Below are positions 1 to 8,328 of a stretch of DNA of 64,000 nt, in pieces. The notes under the pieces are model-generated. The model was not told the origin of the DNA, ran no database searches, and was given only the letters and a program-made list of their open reading frames with translations. Position 1 is the stretch's first letter; the number at the start of each line of letters is the position of its first letter. Source of the stretch: Kordia zhangzhouensis. GTDB lineage: Bacteria; Bacteroidota; Bacteroidia; Flavobacteriales; Flavobacteriaceae. The translations under genes and the position numbers were made by a program. The stretch spans positions 1-64,000 of the forward strand of contig NZ_LBMH01000006.1 of assembly GCF_001005305.1 (NCBI RefSeq), written 5' to 3'.

Positions 1-1560
1 GATAATCTCTGCATTGGCATCTGTTAAGGTAAAATCTGCAAAGCCATCTGTATCATCATCACATTCTTGTAGAGTTGTTGGCACAACTGCTATTGGCAGT
101 GGATTCACTGTAATCGTAAAGCTTGTGGTCGCAAAACAGATATTACCTGCTTGCGTACTGGTAGCACTTACATATATAGTTTCCGTTGGGTTTGTATTTG
201 AATACATAGCTGGCAACGGATTCACATTCGCATCAGCATCTGCTTGACTTGCGTGGAAGTTGATATTTACATCTGCTGGATTTTGTGTTCCTATAATTGC
301 TGGAATTTGCGTAGAAAAATCAAACGTTTCTACTCCATCATTCGAAGGATCATCACAAACAATTATATCTGCAGGTTGTGCTGCTAACGGCTGATAATCA
401 ACACAAATTTCAAAATTAGTCGTATCATAACATGTTGCATTCATTACGTTTGCGATTCTTACATAAATTTGCTCACATGCATTAGTATTATTGTAAGGAT
501 CAGGTAATGCATTTGCTCCAGCATCTGCATCTGCTTGCGAAATATGGTATGTTATTACAAATTGAACCGGATTTTGCGTTCCTAATACTTGCATATTGAA
601 CGCTGAGAGGTTAAATGTTTCTGTTCCGTCATTAGATGCGTCATCACACACCGTAACATCTGCCACAGCATTTGCAATAGGCAATGCATCAACCACTACG
701 TTAAATTGCGTTGTTGAAACACAGTTTGTTGTGTTATTTTCTACTCTTACTACAATCAAATCTGAAGGATTCACATTTGTATACATCGTAGGAAGTGGAT
801 TCGTATTCGCATCAGCATCTGCCTGACTTCCATGGAAAGTAGTCATAAAGTCCGCAGGGTTTTGTGTCCCTAGTATAATTGGTATTTGTGTAGATAAATC
901 GAATATTTCTACTCCGTCATTTGAAGCATCATCACAAACTACCATATCTGGTGCAGTCGTTAATGCTGGTTCTGGATTGAGGATTAAATTGAATGAAGTG
1001 ATTCCAAAACAAGTTGCATTGTTGTTATCTTGTACTCTTACATAAATATCATCAGTTGGCACAGAACCGTTGGTATATAAACAAGGTAAAGGATTTGCGC
1101 TGTTATCAGCATCTGCTTGTGTATCATGATATGTAACTGTATAGTTTGCAGGATCCTGTGTACCTAAAGCTAAAGGTGTTTGCGCACAAAGGTCAAATTG
1201 TTCCACACCATCATTGCCAATGTCACACAATACCAAATCAGGCACACCGTTGGCAGTCGTAGTTCCAATATTGATAGTAAATGATTCTGTTTCATAACAA
1301 TCAATCGCAGTAGTTCCTGTATAGGAGATTCGCACATAAATCACATCTCCATCCGTAGCTGTATACGCTTGTGCTTGCGCATCTGTAAGCGCATTGATTC
1401 CTGCATCTGCATCTGCTTGCGATAAGTGATAAGTTACCACCATATCTGTTGTATCTGTAATCGGAGCCAGTACAGGAGCCGTATTCACTGTTAAATCAAA
1501 TACTTCTGTTGTATTGTTAGAACAGTTTGACAAGTTAGACGGTAACCCATTGTTAATTTC
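1..1560 (-). repeat. Coding tandem repeats, period about 288-291 nt
   Basis: Within the large secreted protein gene, a diverged unit recurs. The codons for its Cys-Asp-Asp core lie near 1225, 934, 645, 355 and 60, giving a spacing of 288-291 bases (96-97 residues). An earlier, more diverged unit begins near 1560. Each unit also encodes a TYH.SQADADA core and an IYVRV strand. The units are similar in protein but clearly different in DNA, so they look old rather than recently amplified. Confidence 0.8.
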
Positions 1561-3087
1561 TGGTGTAACGTCAATACATACAGTTTCTGAATAAGTACAT
1601 CCTAAATCATCTGTTACTTCATACGTATAGCAATGTTGCCCCGGAGTTGTAGGTTGAACTGTAATTACATCTCCTACCGTATTTGTAATAGATGCATCCG
1701 GCAACCAAGCTTGCGTTTCAATTACTGGTGTAAATGATTCGTCTGCTGGTAAAATAGATGGATCAAAATCTAAGTTCCAACTAAAAATATATCCATTATC
1801 AATCCCAATATTATCTGTAACTCTAATTGTCCAGTTCCCATTAAGAGGACTTCCGATTAAATCGTCAAAACCATTAGAATCTATTGGAAGATATGTTCCT
1901 GGCTGCCACGAGTTGTTTGGAGGATTTGAACCTGCAGTAATCGTTGGCGCATTTTGCAAGAATACAGTACCAGATAAAGAGAAACAATAATCTGCTCCCA
2001 CACCTGGATCATTACTACCATCATCATTAGCTCCTCCAAAATACGTTCCTCCTCCTGCTTGCGTGAATAAATCTGCTTCTTGACCACTAGGACTAATGAT
2101 TACGATATCTAAATCTCCCGAATAAGAGTGTTCAATATTTAAACATATTTGAAGGATTTGAGATCCTGAAGTAAGTGTTTGTCCTGCATCAAAACAATCA
2201 ACAGGAATTGAAGTTTCGTACGATACTCCATTCCCGTCAGGTAAAAAAGTTTGCCCACTTACTGGCGGTGTACACTCAACAATGTACGGTGTTGGAGTTA
2301 CAACTCCTGCAATGTCAGTACTCTCACCAAAACAAATAATATCATCATTTGCTGCTGTACCAGTAAAATCAGGTGTTGTAGAAACTCTGACTACTTGATT
2401 TATAAGATTGTCATTTGTACAGTTATTGGTATCCGTAACATTCAAGTTAACAATATACGCTCCAGGGTTTGGAAAGGTATGCGTTACAGATTGTCCCATC
2501 GCTGAGTTTCCATCTCCGAAATCCCATTGATATTGTGCTCCTGTTCCATCTGAGGTAAATGTAGCGCTTCCATTAAACGTTACTGAATCTCCTTGACAAA
2601 TTTCGATGATATTGTTAGCATCTGCTGCTGGCACCGAAGAATCAAGTTGTGAAATAATTGTTTGACAAGGTGTAACACATGATATTGTTGCTGCCCAACC
2701 AATATTTACCCCTGCTGCATCTGAAGTAAATTCAATAGTAATACAGCCCGTCGTATTAGAATTGGTCGCAATTACTATTCCTGGTGCTGTAGTTCCTGTA
2801 AATGAACCAAACAATGGTGCTGTTGTATCATCACCATCATATATATTCATGAAATCACTCATGTCCTGCAATCCGAACGAAGTAAATTCTAATTGAACTT
2901 TATCTCCTGCATTATTAGGACATAAAGTCATGATAAAGTTTTCATTATTTGAATATTGTCCTGCACCATTTCCTCCTGTATCTAGAAATGTACCTTGACA
3001 AACATTGAAAGTACCATTTTCAATAATTACATTTTGTGCAAAGCAAAACAGTGGTGCTATAAGTAAAAAGAGAACTATTTTTTTCAT
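1..3087 (-). CDS. Large secreted multidomain repeat protein, N-terminal 1029 residues (3' end outside window)
   Basis: An open frame of 1029 codons runs leftward from an ATG at 3087 off the window edge. A signal peptide (MKKIVLFLLIAPLFCFAQ) is followed by a CUB-like domain (about residues 19-137), a PKD domain (about 162-215, with WDFGDG and THTF motifs), and a proprotein-convertase P-like domain (about 272-440, with SGDLDI and NGNWTI motifs). From about residue 509 come repeats of 96-97 residues, each with a CDD..NDG.E.FDLS start, a QADADA core and an IYVRV strand. In Bacteroidota such proteins are cell-surface or secreted, usually carried by the type IX secretion system and ending in a sorting or gliding-motility C-terminal domain. 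That end is not visible, so the route is inferred. The gene is 9 bases downstream of a small secreted protein gene. Confidence 0.85.
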   Translation of the reverse strand, partial: MKKIVLFLLIAPLFCFAQNVIIENGTFNVCQGTFLDTGGNGAGQYSNNENFIMTLCPNNAGDKVQLEFTSFGLQDMSDFMNIYDGDDTTAPLFGSFTGTTAPGIVIATNSNTTGCITIEFTSDAAGVNIGWAATISCVTPCQTIISQLDSSVPAADANNIIEICQGDSVTFNGSATFTSDGTGAQYQWDFGDGNSAMGQSVTHTFPNPGAYIVNLNVTDTNNCTNDNLINQVVRVSTTPDFTGTAANDDIICFGESTDIAGVVTPTPYIVECTPPVSGQTFLPDGNGVSYETSIPVDCFDAGQTLTSGSQILQICLNIEHSYSGDLDIVIISPSGQEADLFTQAGGGTYFGGANDDGSNDPGVGADYCFSLSGTVFLQNAPTITAGSNPPNNSWQPGTYLPIDSNGFDDLIGSPLNGNWTIRVTDNIGIDNGYIFSWNLDFDPSILPADESFTPVIETQAWLPDASITNTVGDVITVQPTTPGQHCYTYEVTDDLGCTYSETVCIDVTPEINNGLPSNLSNCSNNTTEVFDLTVNTAPVLAPITDTTDMVVTYHLSQADADAGINALTDAQAQAYTATDGDVIYVRISYTGTTAIDCYETESFTINIGTTTANGVPDLVLCDIGNDGVEQFDLCAQTPLALGTQDPANYTVTYHDTQADADNSANPLPCLYTNGSVPTDDIYVRVQDNNNATCFGITSFNLILNPEPALTTAPDMVVCDDASNDGVEIFDLSTQIPIILGTQNPADFMTTFHGSQADADANTNPLPTMYTNVNPSDLIVVRVENNTTNCVSTTQFNVVVDALPIANAVADVTVCDDASNDGTETFNLSAFNMQVLGTQNPVQFVITYHISQADADAGANALPDPYNNTNACEQIYVRIANVMNATCYDTTNFEICVDYQPLAAQPADIIVCDDPSNDGVETFDFSTQIPAIIGTQNPADVNINFHASQADADANVNPLPAMYSNTNPTETIYVSATSTQAGNICFATTSFTITVNPLPIAVVPTTLQECDDDTDGFADFTLTDANAEII

Positions 3088-3096
3088 CTCTATAGT

Positions 3097-3531
3097 TTAG
3101 TTTTGTAATTTAGGTTGTGGTTTGATAATCAATATATAGTCTGTATTATCTATTTCGTACATTCTGTATGACTGTATATCAAAAAATGCTAGTTTATATT
3201 TTAAAGGATTGAAAGTATTGATATTAAAAGTAGCATCATGCTTTAAGTTACTATTATAAGTATCCAACATTCCTTCTGCTGTTATTTTTGGAACTTTTTT
3301 CCCTTGTATCTCTGTTTTTTTTGCGATTTCCATTCGCTCGAGAATAAGTTTTTTAAATGATCCGTACAGATTTTGATTGGAAAAGATCAATTTTTGAGCT
3401 TGATCTCCATAAACTTCTTTAATGAAGTTATCTACTTGGTGTTCTTTAAAATTGTAACGATTATTTTTAGTTTGTGCGGTAACACAAAAACCTAAAAATA
3501 AAAACACCATACATACATAGATTTTACGCAT
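3097..3531 (-). CDS. Small secreted protein of unknown function
   Basis: I do not recognise a family. The protein is 144 residues with the start chosen at MRKIYVCM, because a signal peptide ending in TAQ follows at once. An upstream in-frame ATG at 3555 would add eight residues (MLDTIMTI) that spoil the signal peptide. The mature part is lysine-rich and polar with no transmembrane segment and no cysteines. The stop is 9 bases from the start of the giant repeat-protein gene, so the two are probably co-transcribed and this may be an accessory to it, which is inference. Confidence 0.65.
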   Translation of the reverse strand: MRKIYVCMVFLFLGFCVTAQTKNNRYNFKEHQVDNFIKEVYGDQAQKLIFSNQNLYGSFKKLILERMEIAKKTEIQGKKVPKITAEGMLDTYNSNLKHDATFNINTFNPLKYKLAFFDIQSYRMYEIDNTDYILIIKPQPKLQN

Positions 3532-3555
3532 AATAGTCATGATTGTATCTAACAT

Positions 3556-3879
3556 TTTTATTTGAAATGAAGCCGTTAGGGTATGATTAAATGTGCCTCA
3601 TCTCTTTACAATATATATAACAACAACATCTATGAAAACCCGACATTGTGTTAAAAAATTTATTTTGAATCGGGGAAAATTAAGAAAATTTTGTGATATA
3701 CATAACTCTTTAACACATTTATTTACGGCAGGTTCCAACGAATCATATTCAATAATTGACTATCTTTGCAATCTTGTTAATTTTTGAGAAAATGCGTGTA
3801 ATGACACCATCGAATTTTAGACCTAATATTCTGACGAATTACACTACTTTTTCGCATAAAAAAGAAATATATTAGATAC
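3556..3879. other. Divergent intergenic region before folE
   Basis: This AT-rich gap separates a minus-strand secreted protein gene from folE. It holds one clear -7 box for folE (3761-3768). No terminator or convincing small gene was seen, and the short open frame at 3593-3787 has no coding character. Confidence 0.6.
3761..3768 (+). promoter_or_regulatory. Bacteroidota -7 box for folE-cysS
   Basis: TATCTTTG is an exact match to TAnnTTTG, about 110 bases before the folE start. No TTG is seen at the expected -33 spacing. It is the best candidate promoter for the folE-cysS-yidD run. Confidence 0.5.
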
Positions 3880-4560
3880 ATGAAATTAGATAAGGCGCTA
3901 GAAGAAGAAATACAAGCCGTTGGAGACGATCACATCATGACTTCTTACGATACTCCTTTGCGTAAAGACGCTTTTGATGTAAGTGACGAAGAAAAGATTC
4001 AAAGCATCAAAAAAGACGTAGCCCATATTATGGAAACTTTAGGACTAGATATGACAGACGATAGTCTTAAAGGAACTCCTAATAGAGTTGCTAAGATGTT
4101 TGTTAAAGAAATTTTTGGTGGACTACATCCAAATCGAAAACCAACCTCTTCAACATTTGAAAATAAATATAAATATAATGAGATGCTGGTAGAAAAAAAT
4201 ATCACTGTATATTCTACCTGTGAACACCATTTATTACCCATAGTAGGTAGAGCGCATATTGCTTATATTTCTAATGGAACTGTAGTTGGACTTTCTAAAA
4301 TGAATCGTATAGTAGATTATTACGCAAAAAGACCGCAAGTACAAGAACGCTTAACTATTCAAATTGTAAAAGAACTTCAAAAAGTACTACATACAGAAGA
4401 TGTAGCCTGCGTTATTGATGCCAAACATTTATGTGTAAATTCTCGTGGAATTAGAGATATAGAAAGTAGTACTGTAACCGCAGAATTTGGTGGAAAATTT
4501 AAAAATGAAAAAACTCGCTTAGAATTCCTAGATTATATTAAATTAGATACGAAATTTTAA
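3880..4560 (+). CDS. folE: GTP cyclohydrolase I
   Basis: This enzyme converts GTP to 7,8-dihydroneopterin triphosphate, the first step of tetrahydrofolate and pterin synthesis, in the cytoplasm. The protein is 226 residues, a normal length. The zinc site is visible as Cys114 and His117 in TCEHHLLP and Cys185 in KHLC; the 71-residue spacing between the two cysteines equals that of the E. coli enzyme. GLSKMNRIVDYYAKRPQVQE is the conserved substrate-binding stretch. The N-terminal 40 residues are variable and acidic, as in relatives. cysS follows 27 bases downstream on the same strand. Confidence 0.97.
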   Translation: MKLDKALEEEIQAVGDDHIMTSYDTPLRKDAFDVSDEEKIQSIKKDVAHIMETLGLDMTDDSLKGTPNRVAKMFVKEIFGGLHPNRKPTSSTFENKYKYNEMLVEKNITVYSTCEHHLLPIVGRAHIAYISNGTVVGLSKMNRIVDYYAKRPQVQERLTIQIVKELQKVLHTEDVACVIDAKHLCVNSRGIRDIESSTVTAEFGGKFKNEKTRLEFLDYIKLDTKF

Positions 4561-4587
4561 CCAACTAATTTTTTTACCAAAATAACC

Positions 4588-6075
4588 ATGAAATTATACC
4601 AAGAACAAGAACTAAAAATATACAATTCCCTCACAAACCAAAAAGAAGTATTTAAACCTATTAATGAAGGTCATGTTGGAATGTATGTATGCGGTCCTAC
4701 TGTATACAGTAATGTACATTTAGGAAATGTACGCACGTTCATGTCATTTGATATGATTTTTAGGTATTTGACACATCTAGGATACAAAGTACGCTATGTT
4801 CGTAATATTACCGATGCAGGGCATTTAGAGAATGATGCTGATGAAGGAGAAGACAGAATTGCTAAAAAAGCACGCTTAGAGCAATTAGAACCTATGGAAA
4901 TTGTACAACGTTATACCGTTGACTTCCATACAATCTTACAAAAGTTCAACTTCAAGCCACCTAGTATTGAACCTACTGCTACAGGTCATATTATTGAACA
5001 AATTGAAATTGTCAAAGAAATCATCAAAAAAGGATTTGCTTACGAAGTAAACGGCTCTGTATATTTTGACGTACTTAAATTCAATGAAACTAATGACTAC
5101 GGAAAACTTAGCAAGCGTAATGTAGAAGACCTGGTTCATAATACTCGCACACTAGACGGACAAACAGACAAGAAAAACCCTCAAGATTTTGCTCTTTGGA
5201 AAAAAGCAGGCGAAAATCACATCATGCGCTGGCCTTCACCTTGGAGTGATGGATTTCCTGGTTGGCACTTAGAATGTACCGCAATGAGCACTAAATATTT
5301 AGGAGAACAATTTGACATTCACGGTGGCGGAATGGACTTAAAGTTCCCACATCATGAATGTGAAATTGCTCAAAACGAAGCCGCCAAAGGTACTTCTCCG
5401 GTAAACTATTGGATGCATGCCAATATGTTAACACTAAATGGTAAAAAAATGGCAAAATCGACAGGTAACAACATTCTTCCTGGCGAAATTTTTACTGGTA
5501 ACAGCAAGCATTTATCTAAAGGATTTGCTCCAAGTGTTGCACGTTTCTTTATGATGCAGGCACACTATCGTAGTATTCTTGATTTTAGTAATGATGCCTT
5601 ATTAGCTTCTGAAAAAGGGTTTAACAAACTCATGGAAGCAATGAAAACTTTGGATGAATTACAACCTTCTGGAGATAAAACTTCATTCAACCTAGCTGTT
5701 TGGAAGCGCAATTGTTATGATGCGCTAAATGACGATTTTAATACTCCTATCTTAATTGCAGATTTGTTTGAAGCTGTAAAATATATCAACCAACTAAAAG
5801 ATGGCAAAGCAACTATCTTAACCGAAGATTTACAGTCTCTAAAAGAAAGTATGCATGCATTTGTTTTTGAAATTCTAGGACTTGAAGAACAAAGTGTTAC
5901 TTCAGACGATAGTAATACACTCTCTGGTGTAGTTGATTTATTAATCAATTTACGCAATGAAGCACGTGCCAACAAAGATTTTGCTACATCCGATAAAATT
6001 CGTGACGAACTTGCTGCTTTAGGCGTACAACTAAAAGATGGAAAAGATGGGACGTCTTTTTCGTTAACTAAATAA
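4588..6075 (+). CDS. cysS: Cysteinyl-tRNA synthetase
   Basis: Charges tRNA-Cys with cysteine in the cytoplasm. The protein is 495 residues. The class I signatures are HLGN at residues 44-47 (HIGH motif) and KMAKS at 287-291. The zinc that discriminates cysteine is held by Cys35, Cys230, His255 and Glu259, with the same spacing as in E. coli CysS. The C-terminal helical and anticodon-binding part ([20 protein letters not shown]) is complete. The yidD frame continues in the same reading frame directly after the TAA stop. Confidence 0.98.
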   Translation: MKLYQEQELKIYNSLTNQKEVFKPINEGHVGMYVCGPTVYSNVHLGNVRTFMSFDMIFRYLTHLGYKVRYVRNITDAGHLENDADEGEDRIAKKARLEQLEPMEIVQRYTVDFHTILQKFNFKPPSIEPTATGHIIEQIEIVKEIIKKGFAYEVNGSVYFDVLKFNETNDYGKLSKRNVEDLVHNTRTLDGQTDKKNPQDFALWKKAGENHIMRWPSPWSDGFPGWHLECTAMSTKYLGEQFDIHGGGMDLKFPHHECEIAQNEAAKGTSPVNYWMHANMLTLNGKKMAKSTGNNILPGEIFTGNSKHLSKGFAPSVARFFMMQAHYRSILDFSNDALLASEKGFNKLMEAMKTLDELQPSGDKTSFNLAVWKRNCYDALNDDFNTPILIADLFEAVKYINQLKDGKATILTEDLQSLKESMHAFVFEILGLEEQSVTSDDSNTLSGVVDLLINLRNEARANKDFATSDKIRDELAALGVQLKDGKDGTSFSLTK

Positions 6076-6081
6076 ACGCAT

Positions 6082-6321
6082 ATCAAAAAGATACTAATAT
6101 ATCCTTTTTTACTTATCATTCGTTTCTACCAAACGGCTATTTCTCCATATACTCCTGCAACATGTAGATACTCTCCTACATGCTCACATTACACTGCAGA
6201 AGCATTGAAAAAGCATGGATTATTTCGCGGAGGTAAACTTGCAATTAAACGTATTTTAAGTTGCAACCCATTTGGCGGAAGCGGATATGATCCCGTACCA
6301 GACGAACTCCCAAAAAAATAA
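6082..6321 (+). CDS. yidD: Membrane protein insertion efficiency factor YidD, apparent ATC start
   Basis: The 79-codon frame encodes a YidD protein: [55 protein letters not shown]. YidD is a small membrane-associated protein thought to help YidC and Sec insertion. There is no ATG, GTG or TTG at the expected N-terminus and no methionine anywhere in the frame. The codon where relatives carry the initiator Met (before KKILIYPF) is ATC at 6082. This is two codons after the cysS TAA and in the same frame as cysS. Either a rare ATC start, readthrough of the cysS stop, or a sequence error must be involved. Identity is sure; the start is not. Confidence 0.85.
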   Translation: MKKILIYPFLLIIRFYQTAISPYTPATCRYSPTCSHYTAEALKKHGLFRGGKLAIKRILSCNPFGGSGYDPVPDELPKK

Positions 6322-6344
6322 CATTCCTTTACCATTTGCGTTCT

Positions 6345-6373
6345 TTGATTTCCGTTTGGTTTCCCTATATTTA
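6345..6373 (+). promoter_or_regulatory. Promoter of lgt
   Basis: TTG (6345-6347, within TTTG), an 18-base spacer, then TATATTTA (6366-6373), a 7 of 8 match to TAnnTTTG. The predicted transcript start is near 6380, some 17 bases before the lgt ATG. Confidence 0.55.
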
Positions 6374-6396
6374 CAATTTACAAATACGACCAATTT

Positions 6397-7260
6397 ATGC
6401 ACCTACTAAGTATCAACTGGAATCCGAGTGAAGTTTTATTGAATTTAGGACCGATTCAAATTAGGTATTACAGTTTAATGTTCATCATTGCTTTTAGTTT
6501 AGGTTATTACATTATGACCAAAATTTACAAAGCCGAAGATGTTCCATTAAAGTATTTGGACTCCTTGTTCATGTATACCGTAATCGCAACATTATTAGGT
6601 GCACGCTTAGGAGAAGTTTTCTTTTACAATTGGGAATACTATCAAAATCACTTGGTAGAAATTTTATTGCCTATAAAAGAAGATGCTAATGCAAGTCTAT
6701 TTGGCTTTATTGATGGATATAAATTTACAGGATTTGCTGGCTTGGCAAGTCACGGAGCAGCTATAGGAATTATTACTGCTATGTATCTTTATAGACGCAA
6801 ATACAAGTACAAATCTTTACTCTGGATTTTGGATCGAATTGTAATCCCTGTTGCCATTGGAGGCGTTTTTGTCCGCATCGGAAACTTTTTCAATTCTGAG
6901 ATTGTTGGAAAGTATACCAATTCTGACTTCGGAGTTGTATTCCAAGCCAATGGCGATACTTTACCAAGACATCCTGCGCAATTATATGAAGCATTTTGCT
7001 ATATTTTTGTATTTATCATTTTATGGTATACCTACTGGAAGACTGATAAAAAACACAAGCCTGGCTATATTTTTGGTTTGTTTTTAGTTATGTTATGGAC
7101 TATTCGCTTCCTTGTAGAGTTTGTAAAAAAAGCGCAAATAGAAGCTCGCGAAGATTGGTTGTTATTAACAGGACAATGGCTAAGTATTCCTTTTATCATC
7201 CTAGGTTTTTATTTTATGTTTAGAAAAACAGATACAAATACAACTACTGCTACCTCATGA
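6397..7260 (+). CDS. lgt: Prolipoprotein diacylglyceryl transferase
   Basis: Transfers diacylglycerol from phosphatidylglycerol to the lipobox cysteine of prolipoproteins, in the inner membrane. The 287-residue protein has about seven hydrophobic segments. It shows the Lgt hallmarks VRIGNFFNSE (from about residue 157; family signature HGRIGNFING-like) and RHPAQLYEA. The last four bases (ATGA) overlap the start of the next gene, which encodes a lipoprotein, so the enzyme and one of its probable substrates are translationally coupled. Confidence 0.95.
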   Translation: MHLLSINWNPSEVLLNLGPIQIRYYSLMFIIAFSLGYYIMTKIYKAEDVPLKYLDSLFMYTVIATLLGARLGEVFFYNWEYYQNHLVEILLPIKEDANASLFGFIDGYKFTGFAGLASHGAAIGIITAMYLYRRKYKYKSLLWILDRIVIPVAIGGVFVRIGNFFNSEIVGKYTNSDFGVVFQANGDTLPRHPAQLYEAFCYIFVFIILWYTYWKTDKKHKPGYIFGLFLVMLWTIRFLVEFVKKAQIEAREDWLLLTGQWLSIPFIILGFYFMFRKTDTNTTTATS

Positions 7261-7745
7261 AAAATATAGCTTTCCTATTAGTTGCTTTGGTAATCTTTTC
7301 TTGTGCGAATTCAGATAAAGATAAAAAAATTAAGACTGTTGAATTTACCTTTACCAAAGAAGGTCAGTTGACTCTTTCCAAAGCTAGCGGAAACGACATT
7401 ATAACACTAGATATTGAATTTGCTGAAACTCCGTACGAGCGCGAAACTGGATTAATGCATCGTTCTTCCATGAAAAACAACCAAGGAATGTTGTTTATAT
7501 TCTCAGAAGAATACCCAAGAAGCTTCTACATGAAAAACACTTTAATCCCGCTAGATATTATTTATATAGATGCCGATAAAAAAATTGTGAGTTTTCAAGA
7601 AAATGCAAAACCTTTAGATGAAACCGGCTTACCTTCAAAGGTTCCAGCAATGTATGTATTGGAAGTTAATGCCGGATTAGCCCAAAAATGGTTACTTGAA
7701 ATTGGTGATACAATTACTTTTGTAAAAGACGAATCTACACTTTAA
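7257..7745 (+). CDS. DUF192 family lipoprotein
   Basis: A 162-residue protein with a lipoprotein signal (hydrophobic stretch, then IFSCAN; Cys16 is the likely lipidation site). The rest is a DUF192 domain: ETGLMHRSSM, GMLFIF, FYMKNTLIPLDIIYID and VLEVNAG are the conserved stretches. The biochemical role of DUF192 is not established. It overlaps the end of lgt by four bases, so it is co-translated with the enzyme that should lipidate it. No obvious terminator follows. Confidence 0.88.
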   Translation: MKNIAFLLVALVIFSCANSDKDKKIKTVEFTFTKEGQLTLSKASGNDIITLDIEFAETPYERETGLMHRSSMKNNQGMLFIFSEEYPRSFYMKNTLIPLDIIYIDADKKIVSFQENAKPLDETGLPSKVPAMYVLEVNAGLAQKWLLEIGDTITFVKDESTL

Positions 7746-8055
7746 AAGTATTGTAAAAATAAACTCTGGATAGGCTGGATATTTTATCCGGACAAATTAC
7801 TCAACTCATCAGGACGAAAAATAAATTTATCTTGATGTTTTTTATGCTTCTCTAAATATTTTCAAAAGTAGATTGATTTTATAAAAAGAACAATCAACAG
7901 CAAGCATTATATTATATTCAAAAGGCTCGAGAAAAAATCCTACTTGGCAGAAACTAATAGATTTAGAAAGAGAGTTATCAAAATAGTAAGGTTTTCCCGT
8001 ACTTTTTTCTTGTATACGATATGTACCTTTAAATCGTCACTAAACCCACATTTAT
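7746..8055. other. Intergenic region with possible gene remnants
   Basis: No intact gene. Two stretches read like protein tails without starts. On the plus strand about 33 codons end at the TAG at 7984 and include SRKNPTWQKLIDLERELSK. On the minus strand a stretch around 7790-7850 reads LEKHKKHQDKFIFRPDEL and then stops. A near-consensus -7 box, TACCTTTA (8024-8031), lies just before the peptide gene at 8056. Confidence 0.35.
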
Positions 8056-8217
8056 ATGAAAGCTAGAAAACTTAATCGTTTATCACTACAAAAAACAGCA
8101 GTTTCAAAACTTACTTCGCATCAACTAACAGGCGGAGTTGCACCAACAACTCACAAAACCAACATTACATGTGGAGGTATTTGTGAAAACTCTGTTATTG
8201 TTTGTGACGAAAGATAA
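8056..8217 (+). CDS. GG-leader Cys-containing peptide (lanthipeptide-precursor-like)
   Basis: A 53-residue peptide. The basic leader has the pattern KLNRLSLQKTAVSKL and ends in Gly-Gly (LTGG), followed by a short Thr/Cys-containing core with three cysteines (ITCGGICE, VIVCDE). This matches the leader style of small peptides annotated in Flavobacteriia as class I lanthipeptide or natural-product precursors. No LanB/LanC-type modification enzyme or peptidase-containing exporter is in the window, so modification and activity are unknown. The gene stands alone and ends before a strong terminator. ATG 8056 is the only sensible start. Confidence 0.7.
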   Translation: MKARKLNRLSLQKTAVSKLTSHQLTGGVAPTTHKTNITCGGICENSVIVCDER

Positions 8218-8263
8218 AAGATTCTATATAATACAAATAACCATGAAAAAGAGTTTGTATTAT

Positions 8264-8297
8264 AAAAAAAGTGCCACGATATCGTGGCACTTTTTAT
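8264..8297. terminator. Bidirectional terminator between peptide gene and secDF
   Basis: A 30-base perfect palindrome (8266-8295) with the central stem GTGCCACGATATCGTGGCAC and A-rich/T-rich flanks on both sides. It serves the converging plus-strand peptide gene and the minus-strand secDF gene. Confidence 0.85.
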
Positions 8298-8328
8298 TTA
8301 TATACTTTACAATAGTTATTTAAAACTA

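Noticed and set aside
14-826. Plus-strand open frames in the first 830 bases rich in Val, Ser and Ala
   Set aside because: They are the antisense of the repeat region of the large minus-strand gene and repeat with the same 290-base period; no family or ribosome site.
3593-3787. 64-codon plus-strand frame before folE
   Set aside because: Overlaps the folE promoter box, has no recognisable similarity and an AT-driven composition.
8243-8320. Short frame MKKSLYYKKSATISW over the secDF terminator
   Set aside because: It runs through a perfect terminator palindrome, so it is most likely noncoding.
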